Part shown: one piece after another, positions 27,634 to 36,665 of the stretch
Position numbering within the stretch: the first letter of the stretch is position 1
Layout: the number at the start of each line of letters is the position of its first letter
Assembly (NCBI RefSeq): GCF_017255415.1
Contig: NZ_JAFJZZ010000006.1
Coordinates: forward strand, 1-64,000
DNA from: Clostridium aminobutyricum
GTDB taxonomy: Bacteria > Bacillota > Clostridia > Peptostreptococcales > Anaerovoracaceae
Direction: 5' to 3'
DNA: 64,000 nt
Made by a program: the position numbers and the translations under genes
The notes under the pieces: model-generated
Told to the model about the DNA's origin: nothing
The model's input: only the letters and a program-made list of their open reading frames with translations
Database searches by the model: none

Positions 27634-27903
27634 TTATCTTAAAATCAAATATACCATTATAACCACCATTGCCATTGCGGCCACAATACTTGCGGTTTTC
27701 TTTACCTTGCTTCCTTTCGGAAAGCTTTTTTGTTTGGAATAGGATAATCCACTGCCTGGGATCCCAACACTACCACGAATTCCGTCCTTGTTGATAGACA
27801 CTCGTGCCCCTTTTTTGCCAACACTTATGCTTGGACCGTTTTTGCTAACGGTAAGTCGTACGTTTTTTGATAAAGCTTTGGTTTTTCTGTAGTTGATTCC
27901 CAT
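27634..27903 (-). CDS. DUF4236 small protein with C-terminal membrane helix
   Basis: This 89-aa protein begins MGINYRKTKALSKNVRL and contains the glycine/serine-rich pattern ISVGKKGARVSINKDGIRG...GIPGSGLSYSK typical of DUF4236. One membrane helix follows at the C-terminus (IVAAMAMVVIMVYLIL). The ATG at 27903 has AAGGGAG five bases upstream; a frame 15 codons longer lacks such a site. Its function is unknown. It is the last gene of the 27634-47787 operon, so its link to glycan export may be by position only. Confidence 0.75.
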   Translation of the reverse strand: MGINYRKTKALSKNVRLTVSKNGPSISVGKKGARVSINKDGIRGSVGIPGSGLSYSKQKSFPKGSKVKKTASIVAAMAMVVIMVYLILR

Positions 27904-27960
27904 GTAAACTCCCTTTAATTCTAAAAGAAACATTACCGTTTCGATCACCTATTCTAGTTA

Positions 27961-28260
27961 TTAATTATCTCTTTCTTCTGCCATTTTCAAAATATCTTCA
28001 GCTGTTAAAGTTTTTCCTTCTTCCATTGAATCTAAGCGAGATTCTGCCTTCGGTGGGTTGCTTTGCACTTTCTTACCAGTTACTGCTTTTTTAAATTTAT
28101 GCCAATAAATTCCGATTGCTGTTCCAGCAGCGATTAGTCCCCCTGCAATAAGTTGAATAATATAGGTACTAGTGCTAGGATCTAAGTACGCAAAACTTTC
28201 AACTGTTCCAAATAGTATAAAACATAATACAAAATATGTAACTATTAAACCTTTTTTCAT
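27961..28260 (-). CDS. Small AYLDPSTST membrane protein
   Basis: The 99-aa product has an N-terminal hydrophobic signal/anchor (about 4-22), the short extracytoplasmic motif AYLDPSTST and a second helix (IIQLIAGGLIAAGTAIGIYW). A charged cytoplasmic tail follows. Small proteins with an AY(L/I)DPGT(G)S motif recur beside sulfatase-type and polymer-export genes; their role is unknown. The second ATG (28260) is eight bases from AAAGGA, while the first (28266) is too close to it. It lies 39 bases after the YidC fusion gene, suggesting a partner role in the membrane step. Confidence 0.7.
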   Translation of the reverse strand: MKKGLIVTYFVLCFILFGTVESFAYLDPSTSTYIIQLIAGGLIAAGTAIGIYWHKFKKAVTGKKVQSNPPKAESRLDSMEEGKTLTAEDILKMAEERDN

Positions 28261-28299
28261 TTCCATTTTCCTTTCATTTAAACTTTTAGTATAGTCCTC

Positions 28300-30372
28300 T
28301 TAATTTTTTAATCTTGCTATTATATAGCTTGCACCGATCATTCCACTCCGGCCAAAATTGAAAATATATTTTTCTTCAATCTCTTTAATTTGTTTTTGGT
28401 ATTCTGTCTTATTTCTTAAAAGCGTTTGTATCGAAGTGAATATCTGATTTGACACCTCACTTTTTTCAAGCTGTATTCCGATTACATTGCGTAGTGTTAA
28501 AGATAAAGGTGATAAAGGTATCTGCTCCCAATTCGGATTTGCTATTTTCATTTTAGTATTTATGAAAAGTGATGGTTTCAAAGTCGCTAACGAATATTCA
28601 TAAGCTATCCCAGACCAATCCGTGATTAAAACATCTGAACTGTAGACTGTTTCATTTGAAGAGAAATCTGTTTCAAGCGTAAAAAGCTCCCCTGTCTTAC
28701 GACCGTACTTGTCCATTATTTGATTCCAACGCATCGGAAATCTTTTTACATACTCAGGATGCGGCCTTATAATAATGTGAAATCCTTTATCTAGTAAATT
28801 ATCTAATATCTCATCTAAACAACTGTCCAATATGTTGTCTTCCTGCCAAGATGGTGCGATAAGTATACGTTTTACTTTTTTATTTGAATAACCCTCCTTG
28901 TTATTTGCATAATGGATTCTCATGTTTTCAATAACACCATACCCACATTCAACTAGCATTTTAGGTTTCAAATTATATAGTTTTTCGCTTTCTCTTATTT
29001 CATGAGCTTGATGAATTCCCGTACAAAAAATCGTATCATAATTATCTAGCGCTTTATCTCTTATCGTCATAATAAAACTTAATGGAGCATGAAACATATA
29101 AATATATTCTATGTCTTTTCGTACCATTGACCGTTTTATATGAAAATTATCTAAGTCAGGCATAGTCATCACAACTATATCTGCATCCATTTTCATAAAT
29201 AGAGGTATCAGCTTTTTTTCACCAACATAATAGGGTAAAATCCTCGGATTGTTCTTATTAAATATCGCATCATAAGGATCACTTGTAATATAATGAATGA
29301 CTATATTTGATCGATTAATAATTTCATCTATTACATTCTCAAAATATTTATAAAAACCACTTTTTTCTGAGTAAAAAACTAATCTTTTACCTTCCGAATT
29401 TAAAAAGCGTTTATAATCTTGTCTTTCTCTTGGCTCATTTTTTTTAATCTCTTGCTGTTTCTGTTTATTTATTTGTTTCAGCACACGATTTGCTTCTTTT
29501 GAAGCTTGGAGGTATTCATAATCAATATATTTTTTCGGATTATAAATCCAATTTAATATGTAAATTTGTATTGTAGAAAGCACGTTGCTACAGATCCAGT
29601 ATAAACCTACACCTGCCGGCACGATAAAAGTAAAATACAAAGAAAAAAGAACCAAAAAGATTGTCATTCCCCATTTACTTAATGCCCCTTGCTCCTGCTG
29701 TAATACATTCTCTCTATTTTGAACTAAACAAAGCAGCAAAGCACTTAGCGCAGACAAAATAGGTATTATCATTAAACTGCTCTCAAATGTCGGAGTCAAC
29801 GATAAATTTAATCCCATAAAAGACGTATCAAATTGTCTTATTAAATTTATAATATTTTCAGAAGTTACTGCACTAAAAAAATGTGTATACTTCTGATTTT
29901 GGATTAGTTCTACAACCGTAAGCGTCCCCGAATGACCTAATTCATTAACTCCTAAAATTTTCATTGCTACTGAATTAAGCGCATTTATTGTTGTGGCATT
30001 AACACCAAGTAAATATTTTAAGGGATTATAAATTACATATATAATCCCTATTATTATTGGAATTTGAATCAGCATTGGTAAACAGCCTATGCCAGCATTA
30101 TACTTCTCTTTTTTAAACAGTTCAATTTGTTCTTCCATAAACTGTTCTTTATCCGCTTTGTCAGGATACTTTCTCTTTAACTCATCAATCATTGGTTGCA
30201 TCTTAACCATTTTAATTGAATTTTTCTGTATCAATACTCCAATAGGAAGAGTAATTAACTTTATTATTAAGGTAAATATTATAATGGTCCAGCCGTAATT
30301 TCCTATTAAATTATAACAGAATGCCATAATAGATCCAATCGGGGTCGTTATAATTATATCAATTAATTTCAT
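28300..30372 (-). CDS. YidC/Oxa1 insertase domain fused to a CDP-glycerol glycerophosphotransferase-like domain
   Basis: The 690-aa product combines two families. Residues 1 to about 285 are a YidC/Oxa1 membrane domain without lipobox: GWTIIIFTLIIKLITLPIGV (helix 1, K38 at the usual groove Arg/Lys position), a cytoplasmic helical hairpin, CLPMLIQIPIIIGIIYVIY, and two final helices ending GLYWICSNVLSTIQI. A basic linker (about 285-325) leads to a cytoplasmic GT-B-like domain (about 330-690) with APSWQ, IIRPHPEY and VLITDWSGIAYEYSLA, as in TagF/TagB-type polyol-phosphate transferases. No frameshift or internal start separates the halves. It is 11 bases downstream of the LTA-synthase-like gene. 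A coupled polymer synthesis and membrane step is inferred. Confidence 0.85.
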   Translation of the reverse strand: MKLIDIIITTPIGSIMAFCYNLIGNYGWTIIIFTLIIKLITLPIGVLIQKNSIKMVKMQPMIDELKRKYPDKADKEQFMEEQIELFKKEKYNAGIGCLPMLIQIPIIIGIIYVIYNPLKYLLGVNATTINALNSVAMKILGVNELGHSGTLTVVELIQNQKYTHFFSAVTSENIINLIRQFDTSFMGLNLSLTPTFESSLMIIPILSALSALLLCLVQNRENVLQQEQGALSKWGMTIFLVLFSLYFTFIVPAGVGLYWICSNVLSTIQIYILNWIYNPKKYIDYEYLQASKEANRVLKQINKQKQQEIKKNEPRERQDYKRFLNSEGKRLVFYSEKSGFYKYFENVIDEIINRSNIVIHYITSDPYDAIFNKNNPRILPYYVGEKKLIPLFMKMDADIVVMTMPDLDNFHIKRSMVRKDIEYIYMFHAPLSFIMTIRDKALDNYDTIFCTGIHQAHEIRESEKLYNLKPKMLVECGYGVIENMRIHYANNKEGYSNKKVKRILIAPSWQEDNILDSCLDEILDNLLDKGFHIIIRPHPEYVKRFPMRWNQIMDKYGRKTGELFTLETDFSSNETVYSSDVLITDWSGIAYEYSLATLKPSLFINTKMKIANPNWEQIPLSPLSLTLRNVIGIQLEKSEVSNQIFTSIQTLLRNKTEYQKQIKEIEEKYIFNFGRSGMIGASYIIARLKN

Positions 30373-30383
30373 TTATATTGCTC

Positions 30384-32879
30384 CTATTTAGTAATCTTAA
30401 ATGCTATTTTTGTAACAAATATCCCAAGTTTCCGCTGATCCTCACTTAAGCCTAATTCTTTTGGACTCTTAGCATTTAATGTTTCAAAAGTAATTAATTG
30501 ATTTTTTCCCGCATTTAATAAACCTTTAGGTATCACAATTTTAATAGGACTTGCCTCTTCTCCATTTATTTGTTTGACTTTTTCTCCATTAACATAAATT
30601 GTAGTCGAACCGCTTCCCAAAAATTTATTATAATACAAGTTCATTTGTATATCAGAAGCACTTTCTGTGTAGAACGTCATAGTTGATGATTCTGAAGTCC
30701 AAATACCATCCTCCTCTTGAGTATACCAATTTTCTAATTGTAATTGAGAACTCTGTCCTCCTGGTTTAAAAGAAATTTCTCCGTTATATTTTATATCTAA
30801 AATATCTTGGTATAAATTCTTTTGTGAAAGAACCATTGTTGTATATGCAACTGCTAACACTCGCGTATCAGTACTGGTTCCTAGACTTTGAGGTGATCTA
30901 GCATCTGGATATTGAAATACTATTACATTTTGACCTTTTCTGAAAAAATCTTTTGGAATAACAACAGTTAAGATATGTTCTGTACTGTTTATGTCTTTTT
31001 CACAAATGTATTTATTGTTAATAAAAAACTTAATTCTTTGTTTCTCTCCTAAAATAAATGGGATATTTAGTATTAGTTTCACATCACCTTTTGGATTTTT
31101 ATTAATATTAAGCTTAAGCTCTGTTTTTTCTCCTAAAGACCATGCAAAATCTTTTTCAACAGGAGAAATCCCTTTCACTATAGCACTTCTATCATCTTTT
31201 TCAAGAAATGAGAACCTTTGTTCCCATTTATATTTACGTGGAATGCACCCATTAACTATTCCATTTTTTGTATATATTTTGCCCGAAAACTCGTTATCCC
31301 CTAATTCATTAGTTGTTTTAGTTGTTGTGTATTTCTTTATATCTGGTAAATATTGCTTATCCCAAGAATCATCCCATTCATAATAGTAAAATTCTCTTTT
31401 TCTATTATTCCCTTTCTGAATATCCTTAAGGCTTTCGCCATATTTTTTATAATCCCTACAAATTTGGGATATCAACGTCGGCATTAAGTCTGAGTAACTA
31501 GCCTCAACATCTGAAATATTAAAATTATGATGCTGCTTAGGATACTTAATCAAAAGGGTTGGTTTTTGGTGCAATTCTGTGGCTCCATGATCGGCCATAA
31601 CAACTATCATGGAGTTATCATAACAGTTATTCTCTTTTAGTAACTTAATATAATCCTCAACTATTTTTAACGCTCCTTTCGTTTGTTTTACTGCAGATGA
31701 TTTACTAACCTCATTTAAATTTTCATCAAGTGTAAACGGCAAATGAGAGCCTTCATAATGGTAAACCCTAAATATTTTTTCTTTACAAGGATTGATCCCA
31801 CTATTTTTTAATAGTTTATAAATATTCCTAGTATCCATGCTATAAACATCTTGGGAACTATCTTTAAGATTATCGAAAGTGTCAAATTCTAAAACGAAGT
31901 ATTTTTTAAGTATATCTGGAGAGTACTTAAATAAAACTAACTTAGCATACTCTTTATATAAAGTTTCATAAGATTTAATTTGAGGCGTTGACTGTTGCAT
32001 ATTTATCAAATCTGCTGATGTCGATATAAAAGAGCTACTTGTGTAAACTCCGCAATTAAAATTATTCTTCTTTAATTCTAATGCTAAAGGATTATTTCTC
32101 CATGCTTTTTCTATATATTCATTGTACGGTAAGCCATTCAAATATTTATCCCCAGTAAGTATATATGGTATGGCCCCCTTTGTTGATGGATACATACCAA
32201 TTACATTTTTGTAATACGTAAAATCATTAAATGTTTTATTGAGCTCAGGATAAGTTTCTAATGCCTGATTAAAGTAGCTCGTATCCATTGAGTCAACAAT
32301 AAATACGGCGATGTTTTTAGTAGTCGATACATCAAATATCCCTTCTGTTGTTAAAACAGTTTTATCTTTGCCGCCAACGCCTGATATCGCAATAAGTACG
32401 ATTAATGCAATAACTTGAACTCCAGAAAGGACGGTTGATACAATAAAGGTAAATTTATTAAATTTTCCATAGATTTTTTTCGTAGCTATAATCGATGCTA
32501 AAATACAAAATGTCCACAAAACTAGGCTAATAATCTGCCATATAGTATATTGTTTCCATTCTATGGCTGAACCATCTAGAAGGCCATAATTTATTACTAG
32601 AAAATTACCCTGCAAATATGTGGATATTGCTATGCCAAATAGGGTTGCCTTTATATATTTATTAAGACTAGATCTATTACTCATTAAAAAATATAGTGAT
32701 AGAAAACTTAAAGATCCCCCAATTATAATTATAGGAGTTAAGCTCATTATTCCAAACCATAATTCCTCTTTATTATCAAGATAAAGTTCTAGAGGTCCGA
32801 ATACAAAAAGAGTAAACGATAAAAAAAAGCTAATCGATGCTTTTTGTTTAGATTCCAAATCATTTATTTTTCCAAACAT
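30384..32879 (-). CDS. LTA-synthase/sulfatase-like membrane phosphotransferase with two C-terminal jelly-roll domains
   Basis: The 831-aa protein has five N-terminal helices (about 15-168) and an extracytoplasmic alkaline-phosphatase-superfamily domain. Metal-site residues are visible in VFIVDSMD (about 195) and VVMADHG (about 425), and the probable nucleophile lies in PSTKGAIPYILTG (about 228). The layout matches LtaS/sulfatase-type phosphoglycerol or phosphoethanolamine transferases. Two related beta domains follow (about 580-695 and 715-831), each ending in a P..LG.S.D.R.LG.. pattern. The same pattern ends the radical-SAM protein at 36666. The extra domains probably bind glycan. AAGGA precedes the ATG. 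Confidence 0.8.
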   Translation of the reverse strand: MFGKINDLESKQKASISFFLSFTLFVFGPLELYLDNKEELWFGIMSLTPIIIIGGSLSFLSLYFLMSNRSSLNKYIKATLFGIAISTYLQGNFLVINYGLLDGSAIEWKQYTIWQIISLVLWTFCILASIIATKKIYGKFNKFTFIVSTVLSGVQVIALIVLIAISGVGGKDKTVLTTEGIFDVSTTKNIAVFIVDSMDTSYFNQALETYPELNKTFNDFTYYKNVIGMYPSTKGAIPYILTGDKYLNGLPYNEYIEKAWRNNPLALELKKNNFNCGVYTSSSFISTSADLINMQQSTPQIKSYETLYKEYAKLVLFKYSPDILKKYFVLEFDTFDNLKDSSQDVYSMDTRNIYKLLKNSGINPCKEKIFRVYHYEGSHLPFTLDENLNEVSKSSAVKQTKGALKIVEDYIKLLKENNCYDNSMIVVMADHGATELHQKPTLLIKYPKQHHNFNISDVEASYSDLMPTLISQICRDYKKYGESLKDIQKGNNRKREFYYYEWDDSWDKQYLPDIKKYTTTKTTNELGDNEFSGKIYTKNGIVNGCIPRKYKWEQRFSFLEKDDRSAIVKGISPVEKDFAWSLGEKTELKLNINKNPKGDVKLILNIPFILGEKQRIKFFINNKYICEKDINSTEHILTVVIPKDFFRKGQNVIVFQYPDARSPQSLGTSTDTRVLAVAYTTMVLSQKNLYQDILDIKYNGEISFKPGGQSSQLQLENWYTQEEDGIWTSESSTMTFYTESASDIQMNLYYNKFLGSGSTTIYVNGEKVKQINGEEASPIKIVIPKGLLNAGKNQLITFETLNAKSPKELGLSEDQRKLGIFVTKIAFKITK

Positions 32880-32923
32880 TTCTCAATCCTTACATTCATT
32901 TAAACAACTAATTTTTCTTAATA

Positions 32924-34144
32924 CTATTTATATTTGTTCCTTATTCTCCAATATAAAATCAATAATCCCAACGGGATAAATTGCTTTGTAATATACCTTA
33001 TCCTTTTTGAGAAAGACTTTTTGTAATTGGTATGCATACAGTCATTTTTTATTTGAGAAATTAGATTTATATCTTTATCCTCCTCTGAGACAGGATACAA
33101 GTTATCCTGTAAATTCTCGCCTCCCTTTTTTTCCTCTTGAATTTTCTTTTCTAATGGCCCTAATTCTAAATCTGATTGCCCAATCTCTCGTCCATCAATC
33201 CAAACCTGATGTTGAAATTGCCAATGAATTTTTTCAATTAATGCTTCTGCTAGATATACTTTCTGTCTTTCAGTAAAATAGTCTCGTCTCATTAATGACT
33301 TTAAATGTACTAGCTGATTTCTATGTATTGGGAATCCCCAAGCTAAATCAATTACCGTTTCTGCTTCTTGAAAAGAAACATTTGGGTTCTGTTCATTAAT
33401 AAGCTGGACTAGCTCCTGAACATTAAGTTTTGTATTGTTTGCAGACACACCGTCTGTTTCAAAATAGTGAATGACTTGATTTACAGTACAATGTTTAAAT
33501 CCTTCCTTTATAAGCAGCAATTGCATCTTAAAATCTGCAACAATCCGATACTTCTCATCATAAAGTCCGATTGCCTCAAAGCACTTTCTTGATACAAACA
33601 TCGTTGCATGTCCACAAGGTTGAATAGAAAATATAGCACGTTCATCAAAATGGGATAAAGGGAGCAACATTGTAGGCCTCCCTTTTATATCAACATATTG
33701 TGACAATGCCCCCGAATAATCGGCTCCATTCTCTAAAATTTTTTCGATAGAACACTTAACCGCATTTATATCAAAATAATCATCTGAGTTTACAATGCCG
33801 ATATATTCACCCCTCGCAAGCTGTAATCCCTTATTCATGGCATTGTAGATTCCCTTATCCTCTTGGGAAATATAGTAATCAATTTTATCTTCATATTCTT
33901 TGATAACTTCCAATGTCCCATCGGTGCTTCCACCATCAATCAAAATATATTCAATATTTTGATATGATTGGCCTAATACAGACTCAATCGCCCTTTTCAA
34001 CTTTTTCCTTCGGTTATACACCACAGTGATTATAGTAACCAAAGGTTGATTTTCTATCGAGCTTTTAAAAATGCTCTTAGTTCGTAGCCCCCCCTGAATA
34101 GACGCCTCTGGATATGTTACATATTTACCTATCAATGATTCCAT
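32924..34144 (-). CDS. Family 2 glycosyltransferase
   Basis: This 406-aa GT-A enzyme shows PLVTIITVVYNRRKKLKRAI, DGGSTDGTLEVI and the metal-binding GIVNSDDYF motif, all within residues 35-135. The C-terminal part (about 270-406) is helical and charged, ending in basic RIRYITKQF and a hydrophobic segment that may touch the membrane. The sugar donor and acceptor are not evident. It lies between the LTA-synthase-like gene and a coiled-coil GT, with 44- and 56-base gaps, inside the long operon. Confidence 0.85.
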   Translation of the reverse strand: MESLIGKYVTYPEASIQGGLRTKSIFKSSIENQPLVTIITVVYNRRKKLKRAIESVLGQSYQNIEYILIDGGSTDGTLEVIKEYEDKIDYYISQEDKGIYNAMNKGLQLARGEYIGIVNSDDYFDINAVKCSIEKILENGADYSGALSQYVDIKGRPTMLLPLSHFDERAIFSIQPCGHATMFVSRKCFEAIGLYDEKYRIVADFKMQLLLIKEGFKHCTVNQVIHYFETDGVSANNTKLNVQELVQLINEQNPNVSFQEAETVIDLAWGFPIHRNQLVHLKSLMRRDYFTERQKVYLAEALIEKIHWQFQHQVWIDGREIGQSDLELGPLEKKIQEEKKGGENLQDNLYPVSEEDKDINLISQIKNDCMHTNYKKSFSKRIRYITKQFIPLGLLILYWRIRNKYK

Positions 34145-34200
34145 TACAAATTAACCTCTTTTCTTTAACGATGCTATTCATTATTATTTCCAGTATCCCT

Positions 34201-35529
34201 TTATCGTCCTCTCGGGAATCGTGTTAAATTCTGAATCAAAGTCTCCTTCTCCAAGCATTGCTTTGTGAGCTCTTGAATAACAGCTTCTTTTTCAAGGCAT
34301 TGCCTATCTAAGTCTTGAATCGTTGTTTCTTTTTCTATGCACTGGTTAGTTAGTTCCCTAATTGCGTTATCTTTCTCAGAACAGTGCTTCGCTAAGTCTT
34401 GAATAACAGCCTCTTTTTCTTCTAACCCTTGGAGCAATTGTCTATTTTCCCTTTTAATAAAGTTATTTTCTTCATTCAAAAAATCTGCTAATACTTCTTT
34501 TTCTGATTCTTGCAATCTTATCAATCTAACTCTTTCAGTTTGATTTTCGTTGTATTTGCTATTAGCAATATATCTGAGTTTTTTATAAAGTTCTTTTGAA
34601 TCACTAAATAAGTAGTTAATAATCTCGATAGATTCATCTCTCCATTTTGGGAATCCCTCTTCTATCGTAACTCTAGCATTCCTACACACCGTCGCAATAT
34701 CTTTAAAAGTTATTTCCCTAGGCTCTTCAACATCATATAAGTATCCGTTTACACCGTCTATGATGTATTCATTCATTGTCCCTAAATTGGGCGCAATAAC
34801 ACATTTTCCCATGGCCATCGCCTCTAAGAAAGACATCCCTATTCCTTCCGAAATTCTAGGTGCAATATATAGAGTCTTGCTTTGAACTTTTTCAATATAC
34901 TCATTTTTAGTTTCAAACCAATTTGTAAATTCAATGTGATATTTTTCTATATCTTGCGGAGCTATTTCTTCAAGCATGGTTCCGGGGTCATTTGCCATAT
35001 GAATATGAATGGATTCTAAGTCCAACTTTCCAAGTAAATCCTTTACCATATCCCAATTCACCATGCTTGAGTTTCTCTGCCAGAAAAAGGCTGATTTATT
35101 GACCTTATTACTTGCGAAATATTTCTCCGGATTAGGAAAATACTTAACATACTTACTTATTATTCCTATGCTAGACATGGCAACATGCAATGATTTTGAG
35201 AAATTTAAAACCTTAAAATTCTTAAGGATCTCCCATTCATTGCTATGCCTATATAATAGATTTTCGCTATCATAAGAATCTAACATGGGAATATATACTA
35301 AGTTGAAACAAGTTAAATCAGTATTTTCATCAAATTCAGGGAGTAACTGAAAAAAAATATATACATCAAATTTTCCTAGGTAGTCTGCTAGCCTTATTTT
35401 TTCTCCGCCCCGCCAAAAATCATCCCAAATGTATTCAACCTCAAAGTCCTTTTCCACTAACATATCAATTAGAAACTTTGTAGACAAGGTCTGTTTATGA
35501 TAGGAATGATCAAAATATGCAATTTTCAT
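34201..35529 (-). CDS. GT4-like glycosyltransferase with cysteine-studded coiled-coil tail
   Basis: The 442-aa product is a GT-B enzyme. Residues 1 to about 300 hold the catalytic fold, including SKTLYIAPRISEGIGMSFLEAMAMGKCVIAP (read as two parts), the usual nucleotide-sugar site of family 1/4 enzymes. Residues about 345-437 form a coiled coil ending in tandem 14-residue units with the pattern C(L)EKE..IQ.L..Q. The donor sugar is unknown. It precedes the LTA-side genes and follows a methyltransferase that also ends in a coiled coil, suggesting that the two may bind each other. Confidence 0.8.
   Translation of the reverse strand: MKIAYFDHSYHKQTLSTKFLIDMLVEKDFEVEYIWDDFWRGGEKIRLADYLGKFDVYIFFQLLPEFDENTDLTCFNLVYIPMLDSYDSENLLYRHSNEWEILKNFKVLNFSKSLHVAMSSIGIISKYVKYFPNPEKYFASNKVNKSAFFWQRNSSMVNWDMVKDLLGKLDLESIHIHMANDPGTMLEEIAPQDIEKYHIEFTNWFETKNEYIEKVQSKTLYIAPRISEGIGMSFLEAMAMGKCVIAPNLGTMNEYIIDGVNGYLYDVEEPREITFKDIATVCRNARVTIEEGFPKWRDESIEIINYLFSDSKELYKKLRYIANSKYNENQTERVRLIRLQESEKEVLADFLNEENNFIKRENRQLLQGLEEKEAVIQDLAKHCSEKDNAIRELTNQCIEKETTIQDLDRQCLEKEAVIQELTKQCLEKETLIQNLTRFPRGR
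34219..34426 (-). repeat. Tandem 42-bp repeats encoding 14-aa coiled-coil units
   Basis: About five consecutive 42-base units at the 3' end of the GT gene encode the consensus C-x-EKE-x-x-IQ-x-L-x-x-Q. Four units start with Cys and the first is divergent. DNA identity between units is visible, for example recurring TTTTTCAAGGCATTG-like text on the plus strand, so unit number may vary between strains. Confidence 0.75.
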
Positions 35530-35538
35530 ATTTTTTAA

Positions 35539-36621
35539 CTATCTCCTTTTAAATATTTTCTCTAGACCAACACCAATTGCATTTCGTTTTGTGAGGTTCT
35601 TAACATTATCAGCTGACTCTTTTTTTAATATATCATTCTCAGCTCTAAGCCTCTCAATTTCTGCTACTAAGCCATTGATAACATCTAAGCGATCTGCTCT
35701 ATCTTTTTCACAAATTTCAAGATACCTACCTGCCTCTGCCAGTTGACTTCGTAAAGATATTTCACTTTCTCGAAGTGAAATCATTGCCTTTGTAAGCCTT
35801 CCAGTACCAAGGTTATTTAATATATTTTCAATGTCAATATCGCTGTTAAAATTAAATGGTGATTTACTTGCAAACAGAAACATATCATAATCATCCCCAA
35901 AAATTGGTGTTTCAAAGTTTATGTATTTAAAACCCCATTTATTTAATAAAAGTTTCATGGATTTTTTGCTGAACAAGTATAGATGTTCACCATCAATTAA
36001 GAGAGATTTAAATCGGGGCTTATCTCTTAACATTTCTTCATAATTCAGTTCCTCATCGTAAACAGGTGTCTGTAAACAGATTATTCCGTCTTGGGTAAGT
36101 TTTTTGCTTAAATCAAATATAAATTTTTCTGGTTCAATGATATGTTCTATTACATCAAATGCAACAATTGCATTAAATTTTTGACTTGAATTGCTTAATT
36201 CCCCGCAAACCACATTCACTTGCAAAGTAGTTCTTATATACTGGCAAATATCAGGGCTCAATTCAAAAGCAATTTGTTGAAAATCCATTTGTTTAAGTAG
36301 ATATGAAAATGCTCCTATTCCGCAACCTATTTCCGCAATAGAATTACCCGCCTTCACATATTTTAATAGGTATTTAAACCAGTAAATTGCTCTCTCCTTT
36401 AAATATGCATCAATAACTTCGGAAAGATTTTTCACTCCAAAAAGCTGAACCATTTTTTCTTCCCAATAGCTCTTCCCGTATAAATCTTTTTCTTCATTTG
36501 AAACAATATAAATATCTTTTGGCACATCTTGATTGCATACCAAAGTCCCACATACGTTACACTTATGATAATCTCTCGAATAAATTTCTAATTCAGTATT
36601 ACCACACCAACATTTTTTCAT
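35539..36621 (-). CDS. SAM methyltransferase with N-terminal zinc ribbon and C-terminal coiled coil
   Basis: The 360-aa protein begins with a small zinc ribbon (Cys at about 4, 6, 21 and 24: CWCG...CNVCG). The class I methyltransferase domain (about 85-215) shows SIAEIGCGIGAFSYLL and VAFDVIEHI. From about 275 the chain is a heptad-rich coiled coil ending in a basic tail. In ABC-exported O-antigens, chain-terminating methyltransferases such as WbdD use a coiled coil as a length ruler. This neighbour of a Wzt with a glycan-binding domain is a plausible counterpart, but that is inference. Confidence 0.82.
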   Translation of the reverse strand: MKKCWCGNTELEIYSRDYHKCNVCGTLVCNQDVPKDIYIVSNEEKDLYGKSYWEEKMVQLFGVKNLSEVIDAYLKERAIYWFKYLLKYVKAGNSIAEIGCGIGAFSYLLKQMDFQQIAFELSPDICQYIRTTLQVNVVCGELSNSSQKFNAIVAFDVIEHIIEPEKFIFDLSKKLTQDGIICLQTPVYDEELNYEEMLRDKPRFKSLLIDGEHLYLFSKKSMKLLLNKWGFKYINFETPIFGDDYDMFLFASKSPFNFNSDIDIENILNNLGTGRLTKAMISLRESEISLRSQLAEAGRYLEICEKDRADRLDVINGLVAEIERLRAENDILKKESADNVKNLTKRNAIGVGLEKIFKRR

Positions 36622-36665
36622 ATTTTCCTCTTGGGTGCCTTCCCCATTTATTAAAATTCACTAAA

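Noticed and set aside
27961-28260. Secreted peptide pheromone or bacteriocin
   Set aside because: It has two membrane segments and a charged cytoplasmic tail, with no leader-peptide cleavage motif or transporter-peptidase nearby.
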